Shown piece after piece: positions 18,201-25,757 of a stretch of DNA of 61,211 nucleotides. The first letter of the stretch is position 1. Every line of letters starts with the position of its first letter. The notes under the pieces were generated by a model that was not told the origin of the DNA, did not search any database, and saw only the letters and a program-made list of their open reading frames with translations. Made by a program: the position numbers and the translations under genes. Origin of the DNA: Flavobacterium taihuense (lineage in GTDB: Bacteria; Bacteroidota; Bacteroidia; Flavobacteriales; Flavobacteriaceae); assembly GCF_019351435.1 (NCBI RefSeq), contig NZ_JAHWYN010000021.1, positions 1-61,211 of the forward strand, in the 5' to 3' direction.

Positions 18201-18413
18201 TTAAATCTAAAAGAAGATTTTAAAAATTATATCGACGCTAATAATATTAATTTAGAAATTCCTTTAGTGGGATACGTATTAGGTTTCCCTCCTATGGAAG
18301 ATGCTCCAGGCGGTATTTATATGGCAGGCGATTATGATCTTGATATAGATGAAGAAGATCAGGAAGACCCAATTGGTGACGATGCTGAAATATTATCTGA
18401 CGAAAACAACTAG
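15243..18413 (+). CDS. Z1-domain superfamily II helicase-like ATPase
   Basis: This 1056-residue protein is the motor of the system. Walker A is VGAVQSGKTGN near residue 150, the DEAD-like box is LDDEAD near 290, and motif III is GYTATPFANV near 333. The Z1 hallmark GGNRLSRGFTLEG (about 638-650) is followed by the arginine motif QMGRWFGYRPG (about 668-678). The C terminus is strongly acidic. Z1 proteins lack proven helicase activity in most cases but accompany MORC ATPases and DUF4420 nucleases. The gene lies 12 bp after the ATPase gene and 3 bp before the nuclease gene. Confidence 0.92.
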   Translation: MNYIDIFKNRIEQEVSRTSGDKNFVYQLFKSIKEDITNAGILVGLPPVDEITLNSYFETAKKEYLSVNPIDPGISHSLQKKGLKSWLKDDREADLSWDYSERYFKYLLKSGRSEKVVEGTRKSSLSILKKMADPKSKNAVYRKGLVVGAVQSGKTGNFNAVINRAIDSGYVIIIVLSGIMEDLRSQTQKRIESDVIGEGADDSTQNSGKKGVGEIRRFGQLGGSDIIQVKSITSELKDFGKTTKELDFTLNDKYVLVCKKNVSVLRNLIVWLHDSLDKNKEKHNIPLLILDDEADNASLNNLGFKGREYASKTNAQIRALLGMFNIKTYLGYTATPFANVLQDRNEIPIEKYIEKYKFKGETVEKELALVDNIFPDDFIELLDPPSNYLGAKQIFETVAPIENRTDENDKIPLVAPPVNDYVEDFPSRIYENEDGEITGVKNISEDEWYEKYEKSGYLGFFTYSDYKTGTWAAKKDDNFPKHLPESLKDAVKCFILSLAIRESRIPYMEKSELYQRHNTMLIHISRFTSWQNTTKKLITEYVEELTSRINNDNPSSTESIYFELETTWYNYYAHIVENIKDYLPSGYEDEFMIPIVFDSIKKILPSAVKGIEVKAINSFTKEKLEYPKNTPKKIIAVGGNRLSRGFTLEGLTINYFIRTTNYSDALLQMGRWFGYRPGYLDCCKIFTTQESLNKFNSTTKCIEELEAEFIKMEEKDKEPRNFVLRVKTHPGTLQITRPSILRNAKEVKWSYADQIEMTTRFNVKKEHIENTWTNFKSNIAPKFNAKKDGLPTFSATGSEIIEILSKQPNNFHADTVTQISKFIELCNEKNLLNDWTVALKITSNSKKPLSADQLNLNPALASEIRLAERSGPTTNSADVNAFLHDGIYKASGKSANIISANTDLAILLSEPEKKQASETFYFHKAKELKRKDKTLSDSDAYDNARKSKTIPERYYREKLNENQGLLIIYLFDSQYAFNQAQENSKVLNLKEDFKNYIDANNINLEIPLVGYVLGFPPMEDAPGGIYMAGDYDLDIDEEDQEDPIGDDAEILSDENN

Positions 18414-18416
18414 GAT

Positions 18417-19385
18417 ATGGAAATAGGTGCTTTAGTTCTAAAGTGGCAAAATTTTGAAAATTTTGAATTAAATAAAGGCTATAAAGCTTTGAGGATTACC
18501 AGTGAGTGTACTCCCGAGCTTTACATAGCAATTGATAATGATGGATTCCGATGCTTAATACTTTATTTGCCGCAGAGCATCGATATTAAATTAAAAAACA
18601 ATGATAAAGAGAAACTGAAACTCTCTTACTTACCACTTGAAAAGATAATTCTTATTAAGTTGAATGATTCTGATTTTATTGACTTATTTAATGATTTGAT
18701 TGTTTCTCTGTATTTAAAGATTAAAGATTTGACCGATCCTGATTATTATTCAAAAGAGCTGATATATTCTTTTTACAAGTGGGCTGACTTTTTTGATGAT
18801 AAGTTTAAATCAAAATTAAGTAATGAAGAAATTAAGGGCGTTTTTGGCGAACTGTTTGTCCTGAATGAGTTTCTTAAACAGAGCGATTCTAAAACTGTAG
18901 ATACTATTTTAGAATCTTGGAAAGGTCCTTATAATACAACCAATGATTTTATTCTTGATGATAAAAATATAGAAGTAAAAACAAAGGATGAGTCAAAACA
19001 CTTTATAAAAATTTCAAGTGAATATCAGTTAGAAAAAGAGTTTGATAAAACCTTAGAATTATTAGTTGTTTCAGTAAAAATTGATATGATAAAAGGAGTT
19101 TCCATTCATGATTTAATTAAGCAGGCAACAATTTACATTAGAAAAAATCTCGGTGATCTGACCATACTCTATCATACACTGGCGCAGATTGGACTTACAA
19201 TAGAATCTGTAACTGAATATAACAATTATAGGTTTGTTGTCTCAAAAACAAATTTATACGACTGCGAGCAGGAGAATTTTCCAAAATTATCAATTTCAAA
19301 TATACCAGTGGAAATAACTAAACTCAATTATAATTTAAGGATTGCCGCATTAAATAATTTTATGCTGGAAGAAAAAATATATTAG
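18417..19385 (+). CDS. PD-(D/E)XK nuclease, DUF4420-like
   Basis: This 322-residue protein is the likely DNA-cutting subunit. A helix with IKGVFGELFVLNEF (about 140-153) precedes the catalytic core. NDFILDDKNIEVKTKDE (about 178-194) supplies the D...E-x-K arrangement of PD-(D/E)XK enzymes. This matches the PD-(D/E)XK motif family once called DUF4420. It follows the Z1 gene by 3 bp and precedes the AIPR gene by 1 bp, so translation is probably coupled. Confidence 0.85.
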   Translation: MEIGALVLKWQNFENFELNKGYKALRITSECTPELYIAIDNDGFRCLILYLPQSIDIKLKNNDKEKLKLSYLPLEKIILIKLNDSDFIDLFNDLIVSLYLKIKDLTDPDYYSKELIYSFYKWADFFDDKFKSKLSNEEIKGVFGELFVLNEFLKQSDSKTVDTILESWKGPYNTTNDFILDDKNIEVKTKDESKHFIKISSEYQLEKEFDKTLELLVVSVKIDMIKGVSIHDLIKQATIYIRKNLGDLTILYHTLAQIGLTIESVTEYNNYRFVVSKTNLYDCEQENFPKLSISNIPVEITKLNYNLRIAALNNFMLEEKIY

Positions 19386-19386
19386 G

Positions 19387-21789
19387 ATGATTATAGAAGA
19401 ATATTTTAATTACAGGAGTGAATTACTGGATCAATCCAAAGATGATGACGGCCAACTTTCTGAATCATTATTACTGTCCCAAGTACTGCCGTCAATGCTT
19501 GATGCAAAGCTTATAGATTCAGAAGATTATAATAGCTCTTATTTTAAATTAACTGATAAAATGAAAATTAACGCTTACTGCGTTAACGAATCTGGTGAGA
19601 GACTGCAATTGTTTTTAATAGATGAATCATCTATTGATCTGACTGCTAAAAAGAAAGATTTGCAGATTTCAACAAAGGCAAGTTACGATGCTCAGTTCAA
19701 AAGAGGGACTGCTTTCATTAATAATGCCATTAAAGGACACCTAAATGACGAAATTCAGGATTCAAGTCCAGCCCGAGCTTTAATTTCCCAAATCTCATCA
19801 TCTGAGGGTGCTGATCAATTTGATGTAATTGAACTGTTTTTAATTTCCGCAACTGCAACTGTTTCATTACAGGGAGCAAAACCGCAACCTAAAAGGATTG
19901 AGTTCGAAAATGAAGGCATCACAATCAGCTACAGTAAAAATAAAGAACAAAAGAGCAAGACTTTCTTAATCAAAAAAAGATTAATTGACTTAAATTTTTT
20001 ATATAATATAATAATATCCCAAGGTAACAGAGAAGCATTAAAAGTTGATTTTGAAGATATGTTTGGTTACTCGCTGCAAGCTATTAAAGCAGCAGATGAA
20101 AGTAATTTCGAATCCTATTTATGTGCATTGCCTGCAACAATTATTGCTGATCTTTATAAAGAATTTAGCGGCAGATTACTGGAAAAAAATGTTAGATCAT
20201 TCCTGCAGCTAACAAATAGCACTAATAAAGGGATTCGGGAAACTATCAGATTAACACCCGAAAAATTTGTAGCCTATAATAACGGTTTGACAATAACGGC
20301 AACCAGCGCCGAGATTGTTGAAGAACTGGGGTACAATAAAATTAAATCCCTGACAAATTTTCAAATTGTCAATGGCGGACAGACAACTGCAACAATTTAT
20401 TTTTCTCAAAAAGACGGTTATAACATTGACAAGGTTAAAGTAATGGCTAAAATCAATGTAGCTAAAGAAACCTCAGATGATGATTTGGAAGAGCTGATTT
20501 CTAACATTAGTAAATACTCAAACGCTCAGAGCAGGGTTTCACCAGTTGATCTGCGTTCCAGAAATTCTCAACTGGTAAAAATTAAAGCATTAAGCGAAAG
20601 TATAGTAACACCTTCCGGATTAAAATGGTTTTTTGAGAGAGCAAAAGGTGAATATAATACTATGCTAAGAATTGCGGGAGCCAATAAAGCCAGATATAAA
20701 AAAGATTTTCCGAATGAGAGAAGATTTTCAAAAGAACAATTAGCAAAATATTACAGCGCTTGGGGTGACAAACCTTACATGGTAAAAAAGGGTGGTGAAA
20801 AAGTTTTTAGATATTTTATTGAAGAAATCAGCGGTGAAGGAACTTCAAAAAAAGCAGCAGATATCAACCGAATATTCTACGAAGAATTAATTTCAAAAAT
20901 TATCATCTTTAAAAAACTGGAAGCTCTATACGGCCAAGGGAAAAACTCTATGGGACAATTACGCTCCGCTGTAGTGCCCTACTCTATATCTGTTTTATAT
21001 AATTTCACTGACGGCAATAAAAAAGAAATGCCTTTTGATTTACTGAAAATCTGGATGAATGAAGATTTTGAAGATGATCTAAATGCATTTTTTAAAGCTC
21101 TTCTTTTACTAATGAATGATTTGATAAAAAAATATTCAAAGAGTGAAGATTTTGGTGAATACTCTAAAAAAATTGAACTGTGGCATGCAATCATTAACAG
21201 TGATGAAGTCCAAAAATTTATGACCAGTGATAATTCTTTAAGAATTCTTGAAAAATACTCAAATTCAAAAAAAGATGCAGATAAAAAATTAAAATTAAAG
21301 ATAAAGGAGGTTGATTTTAAACTGTTGAATAATTGCATTAAAATACATTCCAAAACTCCAGAATTTTATAAAAAGATAAATTCTCTATTATGGGATGTAC
21401 TGACTGATAACGAAAGAAACAAACTTTCGAATATTGCGGCCTTAATACAGCAGAAGGATGACTTAACTCCAGAACTGGTTTCTTTTGAAGAAAATATAAC
21501 TACAAAAATAAGAATCAGTCAACCGGAAATATTTGATGATATTCAATACGAAACTAATGCAGTACTAGAAGAAACATTCAATTATATTATAAAAAAATAC
21601 AACTCAGCGGTCGATAAATCTGAAAATATTATCACCGTATTTGAAAAAGCAGGCACTATTGCTAAACATAAAGGAATAAAATATGATTCTGTTTTCAGCG
21701 AAATAGGAAAGACATTAAATGATGGTTTTTCACCGACTACCAAACAGATCTATTATGCATCTTATTACGTTTCTACATTGCGTGTTTAA
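19387..21789 (+). CDS. AIPR-family abortive infection phage resistance protein
   Basis: This 800-residue protein contains the AIPR core: an N-terminal part with weak PD-(D/E)XK-like features, then AYNNGLTITATSAEIVEE (about 297-314) and FQIVNGGQTTATIYF (about 324-338), followed by a long helical C terminus. AIPR proteins were first linked to abortive infection in lactococci and occur with Z1/MORC systems. The start lies one base after the stop of the nuclease gene. It may supply a second nuclease or a sensor; the biochemical role of the family is not settled. The length is at the upper end of what is usual. Confidence 0.85.
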   Translation: MIIEEYFNYRSELLDQSKDDDGQLSESLLLSQVLPSMLDAKLIDSEDYNSSYFKLTDKMKINAYCVNESGERLQLFLIDESSIDLTAKKKDLQISTKASYDAQFKRGTAFINNAIKGHLNDEIQDSSPARALISQISSSEGADQFDVIELFLISATATVSLQGAKPQPKRIEFENEGITISYSKNKEQKSKTFLIKKRLIDLNFLYNIIISQGNREALKVDFEDMFGYSLQAIKAADESNFESYLCALPATIIADLYKEFSGRLLEKNVRSFLQLTNSTNKGIRETIRLTPEKFVAYNNGLTITATSAEIVEELGYNKIKSLTNFQIVNGGQTTATIYFSQKDGYNIDKVKVMAKINVAKETSDDDLEELISNISKYSNAQSRVSPVDLRSRNSQLVKIKALSESIVTPSGLKWFFERAKGEYNTMLRIAGANKARYKKDFPNERRFSKEQLAKYYSAWGDKPYMVKKGGEKVFRYFIEEISGEGTSKKAADINRIFYEELISKIIIFKKLEALYGQGKNSMGQLRSAVVPYSISVLYNFTDGNKKEMPFDLLKIWMNEDFEDDLNAFFKALLLLMNDLIKKYSKSEDFGEYSKKIELWHAIINSDEVQKFMTSDNSLRILEKYSNSKKDADKKLKLKIKEVDFKLLNNCIKIHSKTPEFYKKINSLLWDVLTDNERNKLSNIAALIQQKDDLTPELVSFEENITTKIRISQPEIFDDIQYETNAVLEETFNYIIKKYNSAVDKSENIITVFEKAGTIAKHKGIKYDSVFSEIGKTLNDGFSPTTKQIYYASYYVSTLRV

Positions 21790-21824
21790 AGTATTAGATT
21801 TGAATTATTACAACAATAAACAAA

Positions 21825-22274
21825 ATGAAATTAATATACAATCAAACTTTTCTAAGTAAAAACAATGATTACATTTCGTATGATATTACAGATGAATCTA
21901 ATGTTCATATTGGAACAGCCGAAGGATCGGGTAATAAGTATGGTGATTTTGTGAGTATTATAAAAATTTTCAATCCAGAATTTTACAATATGGGACTGGG
22001 TCTTCAATTTTTTAAAAAAGTGTTTGACTTTATAAATATACATCATCCGATTTATGTGATAAAAGCAAGCTGGCACAAAGGAGGTGAGTTTAAAGACTTT
22101 AAAAATGGCATGTCCAGTAATCTCCTTATATTCAAACAAAACCTCCAGAAATTTACTCCAACTCAAAGCGCTGTTTCAACACCCACAGGACGCTGGGCAG
22201 CAAAAATAGGTTTTACGAATTGTGAGATAATCACAAATACAGATGATGAAGTAATTGTACATTTCACAAGATAA
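21825..22274 (+). CDS. GNAT-fold-like protein attached to the Z1 operon
   Basis: This 149-residue protein is not a named family but reads as a GCN5-type acetyltransferase fold. The early strands are followed by FYNMGLGLQFFKKVFDFI (about 54-71), matching the acetyl-CoA loop and helix (x-G-x-G-x). GRWAAKIGFTNCEII (about 122-136) then looks like the final helix and strand. It lies 35 bp after the AIPR gene on the same strand and has similar composition, so it is probably part of the transcript. No partner or substrate can be inferred. It shares the G-L-G-x-x-x-[FY]-K pattern with the next gene. Confidence 0.55.
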   Translation: MKLIYNQTFLSKNNDYISYDITDESNVHIGTAEGSGNKYGDFVSIIKIFNPEFYNMGLGLQFFKKVFDFINIHHPIYVIKASWHKGGEFKDFKNGMSSNLLIFKQNLQKFTPTQSAVSTPTGRWAAKIGFTNCEIITNTDDEVIVHFTR

Positions 22275-22379
22275 TTAAAGAAAAGCTTTTTCTGGAATAC
22301 ATCTTAAAAGTCAAAAGATTCTTAGAAAAGAAGCTGATTCGGCCGTCCAATTTTATTTTTTTAACAAATCATCACCAAT

Positions 22380-22997
22380 ATGCCAAGTGAAAGACTACGT
22401 AGAGCAGCGCTCATAAAATCAAATCTTGAAAGAATTAATCCGCTGGTTGGCGAAATACAGGAATATTTAAGGGAATTAACTTGGCAGGATCTTCCGCTGG
22501 AAATAGAAGATTTTGATAACATGACAAGATATTCTCTTGTTTTACCAGCTCATATCGAAAATAATTATTCAACTTTAGTTGGAATTTTAGAAAATGAGAC
22601 AGATCCAAATATTAAAAAAATATATCACAATACAATTTTTGGTGATCCGCAGGAGAAATTTAACGAACTGACTTTAAGCGTCCAAGCACTTCATCTACAT
22701 AATAATCGTGTACATTATCCGGGTCCGGGACTGGCTGTAAAATATCGGAATTTAGGTTTAGGAAAAAAAATTTATAAACGTATTATCTATGACCGCGGTC
22801 ATATTACATCCTATGATACCGACACCTTAGGTGTGTCTGCAGATAACTCAATAGAAAGCGACCTTATCTGGCACAGTTTATATAATGATGATGAAATAGA
22901 TTGTCAGACCGATGGAAACAAGATAATAGCAATCTTTGCTCAATACCAGCCTGCTTTACAAAGAACAATTAATCAGTATTTTGGCATTGTTCAATAA
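22380..22997 (+). CDS. Second GNAT-like protein downstream of the Z1 operon
   Basis: This 205-residue protein has a helical N terminus (about 1-75) followed by a GNAT-like half. PGLAVKYRNLGLGKKIYKRI (about 119-138) matches the acetyl-CoA binding loop. GHITSYDTD and SDLIWHSLYNDDEID follow, a pattern known from phage- and toxin-associated acetyltransferase-like proteins. It starts 105 bp after the preceding GNAT-like gene. A pair of different GNAT-like proteins following an AIPR gene is not an arrangement I recognise, so they may be accessory effectors or unrelated cargo. Confidence 0.5.
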   Translation: MPSERLRRAALIKSNLERINPLVGEIQEYLRELTWQDLPLEIEDFDNMTRYSLVLPAHIENNYSTLVGILENETDPNIKKIYHNTIFGDPQEKFNELTLSVQALHLHNNRVHYPGPGLAVKYRNLGLGKKIYKRIIYDRGHITSYDTDTLGVSADNSIESDLIWHSLYNDDEIDCQTDGNKIIAIFAQYQPALQRTINQYFGIVQ

Positions 22998-23213
22998 AAA
23001 CTTGCCACTATTTAAATAAATTATTTTTTACTCCATTACAGTCGAGGACAAATTTATTTATTCCACTTTAATAATTCAGTTTTCGACAGAGTTTAGTGGC
23101 TGGTTAAAATCTATCATATACAATAGTAAAAGTTTAGCACTTTAAAATTATCATTTCCAAATTGAATTATTGATCAAAACAAAGGAAAATTACAAAACAG
23201 ATAAATTAAATTT

Positions 23214-23609
23214 ATGAAAACATATACAAGAACAGAACTGGCCAAAAGCATTTACACAATAATAAATGACAAATACTCTGATCCGGAGTATTTTTATGGA
23301 AAATTAAAAGCAATTATTAAAACAAAAGTAAAATCTGCTACTAAAACCATCCTGTCTGCTGAAGAAGAGAAGGAAAAAGGATTAGGATTCGCAAAATGGA
23401 TAATTGCGGATTTTCACATGATAACGATTCAGCGTATAGAGCCTAGGTTATCCAATGCAATAATAAAAGAAGCTTCTGACGGCATTGAAATAGAAAAATA
23501 TGAAGCCTATTGTAAATTAGCAGCAAAAGAAATTATTTCAGAATTTACAAAAGTAAAATACAAAGCTAAAAAAGAAGAAATGAAGAAACGAAACGGTAAA
23601 AGAAAATAA
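23214..23609 (+). CDS. Small basic hypothetical protein
   Basis: This 131-residue protein is not recognised. It is strongly helical and lysine-rich, ending in a KKEEMKKRNGKRK-type tail, and could bind nucleic acid. It has neither signal peptide nor membrane segment. It is separated from the GNAT-like genes by a 216-bp gap without a visible terminator and from the next small gene by 127 bp. It is probably island cargo. Confidence 0.5.
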   Translation: MKTYTRTELAKSIYTIINDKYSDPEYFYGKLKAIIKTKVKSATKTILSAEEEKEKGLGFAKWIIADFHMITIQRIEPRLSNAIIKEASDGIEIEKYEAYCKLAAKEIISEFTKVKYKAKKEEMKKRNGKRK

Positions 23610-23736
23610 AAATTTTCTCACTATAACTGGATAGTATACGATTTTATAAATTAATTCGTTAAATTCGTATCACAGTAAATCAATATCTAGATCTACTGTC
23701 ATACAGTAATTTTAATATAAACATAAAAGAAACATT

Positions 23737-24021
23737 ATGATAACCAAGATTCTAACAATAGAAGATGTTAAGCAATTTGCAAAACAATTGACTGCCGAGG
23801 GATTAAGTTTTCATCCTGATGATGATTTTAATGATTATATTAACTTTACTACAAACACACCTTCTTATAATAAAGAAGATGCTGAGTTGAGAAATGAATT
23901 AATGAATGAATGCTTTGATGTATGTGAGAAAGAGGGAGTGGATATATATGAAATTATGATGGAAGAAATGTTACTAGAGTCTGGTTTAGATAAAATTATA
24001 CCATTAACATCAAAACAATAA
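23737..24021 (+). CDS. Small acidic hypothetical protein
   Basis: This 94-residue acidic protein is not recognised. It begins with MITKILTIEDVKQFAKQL and contains FHPDDDFNDYI near residue 28, which recalls many small Bacteroidetes island proteins of unknown role. Its composition (Asp/Glu-rich, few basic residues) is the opposite of the preceding small gene. It is the last gene before the attachment site. It has a weak purine-rich region before the ATG. Confidence 0.5.
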   Translation: MITKILTIEDVKQFAKQLTAEGLSFHPDDDFNDYINFTTNTPSYNKEDAELRNELMNECFDVCEKEGVDIYEIMMEEMLLESGLDKIIPLTSKQ

Positions 24022-24050
24022 CTATACCGCAAAGTAATTATAATACCGGT

Positions 24051-24163
24051 GGGATTAATATAAGGAAAGTCTCTTCTCCGCAAATCATCAAACACCATAG
24101 GTGAATTTTGACTATGAATAATTAAAACCTGTCATTACTGGGATTAAAATAAGGTTTGCGGAG
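24051..24163. repeat. Direct and inverted repeats near the island edge
   Basis: GGGATTAATATAAGG (24051-24065) recurs as GGGATTAAAATAAGG (24140-24154), and CTCCGCAAA (24076-24084) is inverted as TTTGCGGAG (24155-24163). Mixed direct and inverted repeats within 500 bp of an attachment site could be arm-type sites for a tyrosine recombinase or excisionase. The region 24022-24546 otherwise shows no gene. Confidence 0.4.
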
Positions 24164-24546
24164 CCTCTTTCTCCATAAAAGTAAGCTCCACATACAAATT
24201 TTCTTTAGTTTTTTATTTCCATCAGACACGAAATAACAACATCTTAAACTACTATTGTAAACTCTCAAAAAATGTCAATAGAGATATGAAGTGTTCGATT
24301 GTAGTCCCATCCATACCAAAAGAAAAATTTAAAAATAAAGTAGAAAAAACTATTTCTTACTTGTGTTTTAATACCATTTTTAATACATTTACGGATATAA
24401 AAGTACATTGACTGACTGAGATTAAATCGATCAAGACTACAAAGGGATACAAAGTAAGTCATTTTAAATGAGACCTATTCGGCTGCCCTTTTTGGAAAAG
24501 TGTTTGAGAACACCAATAAAATCAACGAATTAAGGAATAGGCGGAT

Positions 24547-24564
24547 AATCCTGCCACCCCGACA
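24547..24564 (+). mobile_element. attR-like remnant of a tRNA-Pro 3' end
   Basis: AATCCTGCCACCCCGACA reproduces the last part of a bacterial tRNA-Pro: end of the T-loop, T-stem strand CCTGC, acceptor strand CACCCCG and discriminator A. A G at the end of the acceptor strand requires C at position 1, which is characteristic of tRNA-Pro. The preceding bases do not form the rest of a tRNA. Integrative elements leave exactly such fragments when they insert at a tRNA 3' end, so this is the distal boundary of the island; the intact tRNA would lie left of the window. Confidence 0.75.
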
Positions 24565-24596
24565 AAAAAGCCGAACAGCAATGTTCGGCTTTTTTT
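24564..24596 (+). terminator. Terminator originally serving tRNA-Pro
   Basis: AAAAAAGCCGAAC pairs with GTTCGGCTTTTTT around the 6-nt loop AGCAAT. It begins at the last base of the tRNA-Pro fragment, as expected for the native terminator of that tRNA, left on the chromosome side of the attachment site. Confidence 0.85.
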
Positions 24597-24668
24597 GTGG
24601 AGTAAATCATTTTATTCACATCATAAAAAAAACTATTTTTACACTCTAAATCATAACAAACCCATTTT

Positions 24669-25277
24669 ATGCTCATCATTGGAATTGCAGGAGGAACAGG
24701 ATCAGGAAAAACTACAGTCGTACATCAAATTATGAACGAATTACCCGAGGCCGAAGTTGGGATAATAGCTCAAGATTCCTATTACAAAGAAACTCACGAT
24801 CTGAGTTACGAAGATCGTTCTAACATCAATTTTGATCATCCAAGGGCTATTGATTTTGAATTATTGGTAGCACATCTTAAAGAATTAAAGGCCGGAAATA
24901 TAATCAACCAACCCGTTTATTCTTTTGTACAACACAACAGAACGGACGATATCGTTGTTACACATCCCAGAAAAGTTATGATTATTGAGGGAATCTTAAT
25001 ATTAACCAATCCAGAATTGAGAAATCTTTTTGATATCAAAATTTTTGTTCACGCAGATTCGGACGAACGCTTAATTCGACGCATGAAAAGAGACATTGCA
25101 GAACGTGGTAGAGACATGCATGAAGTTTTAAACCGCTATCAACACACTCTAAAACCAATGCATGAGCAATTTATTGAACCTTCAAAAGCATTTGCTGATA
25201 TTATAATTCCAAACGACAAATTCAACACCGTTGCCATTGATGTAGTTCGTGCTGTAATTAATCAACGTATTTTATAA
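24669..25277 (+). CDS. udk: Uridine kinase
   Basis: This 202-residue enzyme phosphorylates uridine and cytidine in pyrimidine salvage. The P-loop GGTGSGKTT lies at residues 8-16. QDSYYKETHDLSYEDRSN and NFDHPRAIDF supply the substrate-binding loop, and RRMKRDIAERGR the lid. The length and motifs are normal for the family. It is the first core gene right of the island and is followed by a DivIC-like gene, a pairing usual in flavobacteria. Confidence 0.95.
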   Translation: MLIIGIAGGTGSGKTTVVHQIMNELPEAEVGIIAQDSYYKETHDLSYEDRSNINFDHPRAIDFELLVAHLKELKAGNIINQPVYSFVQHNRTDDIVVTHPRKVMIIEGILILTNPELRNLFDIKIFVHADSDERLIRRMKRDIAERGRDMHEVLNRYQHTLKPMHEQFIEPSKAFADIIIPNDKFNTVAIDVVRAVINQRIL

Positions 25278-25398
25278 TTTTGTTGTAATTTTATACGTGC
25301 ATAAAACACAATAAATCTTTGTTTTTTTTACATAAAAATCAAACTGTTAGAAAACAAACTAAAAATTTTCCATTAAAATAAGGCAAAAAACATTCCCA

Positions 25399-25722
25399 AT
25401 GAAAAACCCTTTTAAAGACAAATCTTGGTTTAAATTCTTAAGTAACAAGTACGTTTGGGTCTCGTTATCATTTTTAACTTGGATGGTTTTCCTGGATAAT
25501 TACTCCTATTTTGAACATCGTTTTTTAGACAAGCAAATTGACGAGCTTGAAGATAATGCCACTTATTATCAAGGCGAAATAAAAAAAGATGAAGAAAACA
25601 TCAAGCAATTGAAAAACCCTTTGCAAATCGAAAAATATGCTCGTGAAAAATACTATATGAAAAAAGATAGTGAAGATATTTATATCATCGAATTTGATGG
25701 TGATACCCTCAAAAAAAAGTAG
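25399..25722 (+). CDS. Septum formation initiator (DivIC/FtsB family)
   Basis: This 107-residue bitopic membrane protein belongs to the divisome FtsB/DivIC group. It has a short cytoplasmic tail, one transmembrane helix at about residues 17-33, and a periplasmic coiled coil (about 38-70). The family motif NPLQIEKYAREKYYM follows near 74-88. It would bridge FtsL and FtsQ-type proteins at the division septum. The gene follows udk by 121 bp and precedes the mutase genes by 35 bp. Confidence 0.88.
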   Translation: MKNPFKDKSWFKFLSNKYVWVSLSFLTWMVFLDNYSYFEHRFLDKQIDELEDNATYYQGEIKKDEENIKQLKNPLQIEKYAREKYYMKKDSEDIYIIEFDGDTLKKK

Positions 25723-25757
25723 TCTTATCGCATTACAAAACTAATTACAATTAAAAA

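Noticed and set aside
20979..21353. 124-residue frame opposite the AIPR gene
   Set aside because: It lies entirely within an intact gene on the other strand, and many such shadows exist in this AT-rich sequence.
24265..24462. 65-residue leftward frame near the island edge
   Set aside because: No motif, biased composition and located among repeats; more likely non-coding attachment-region DNA.
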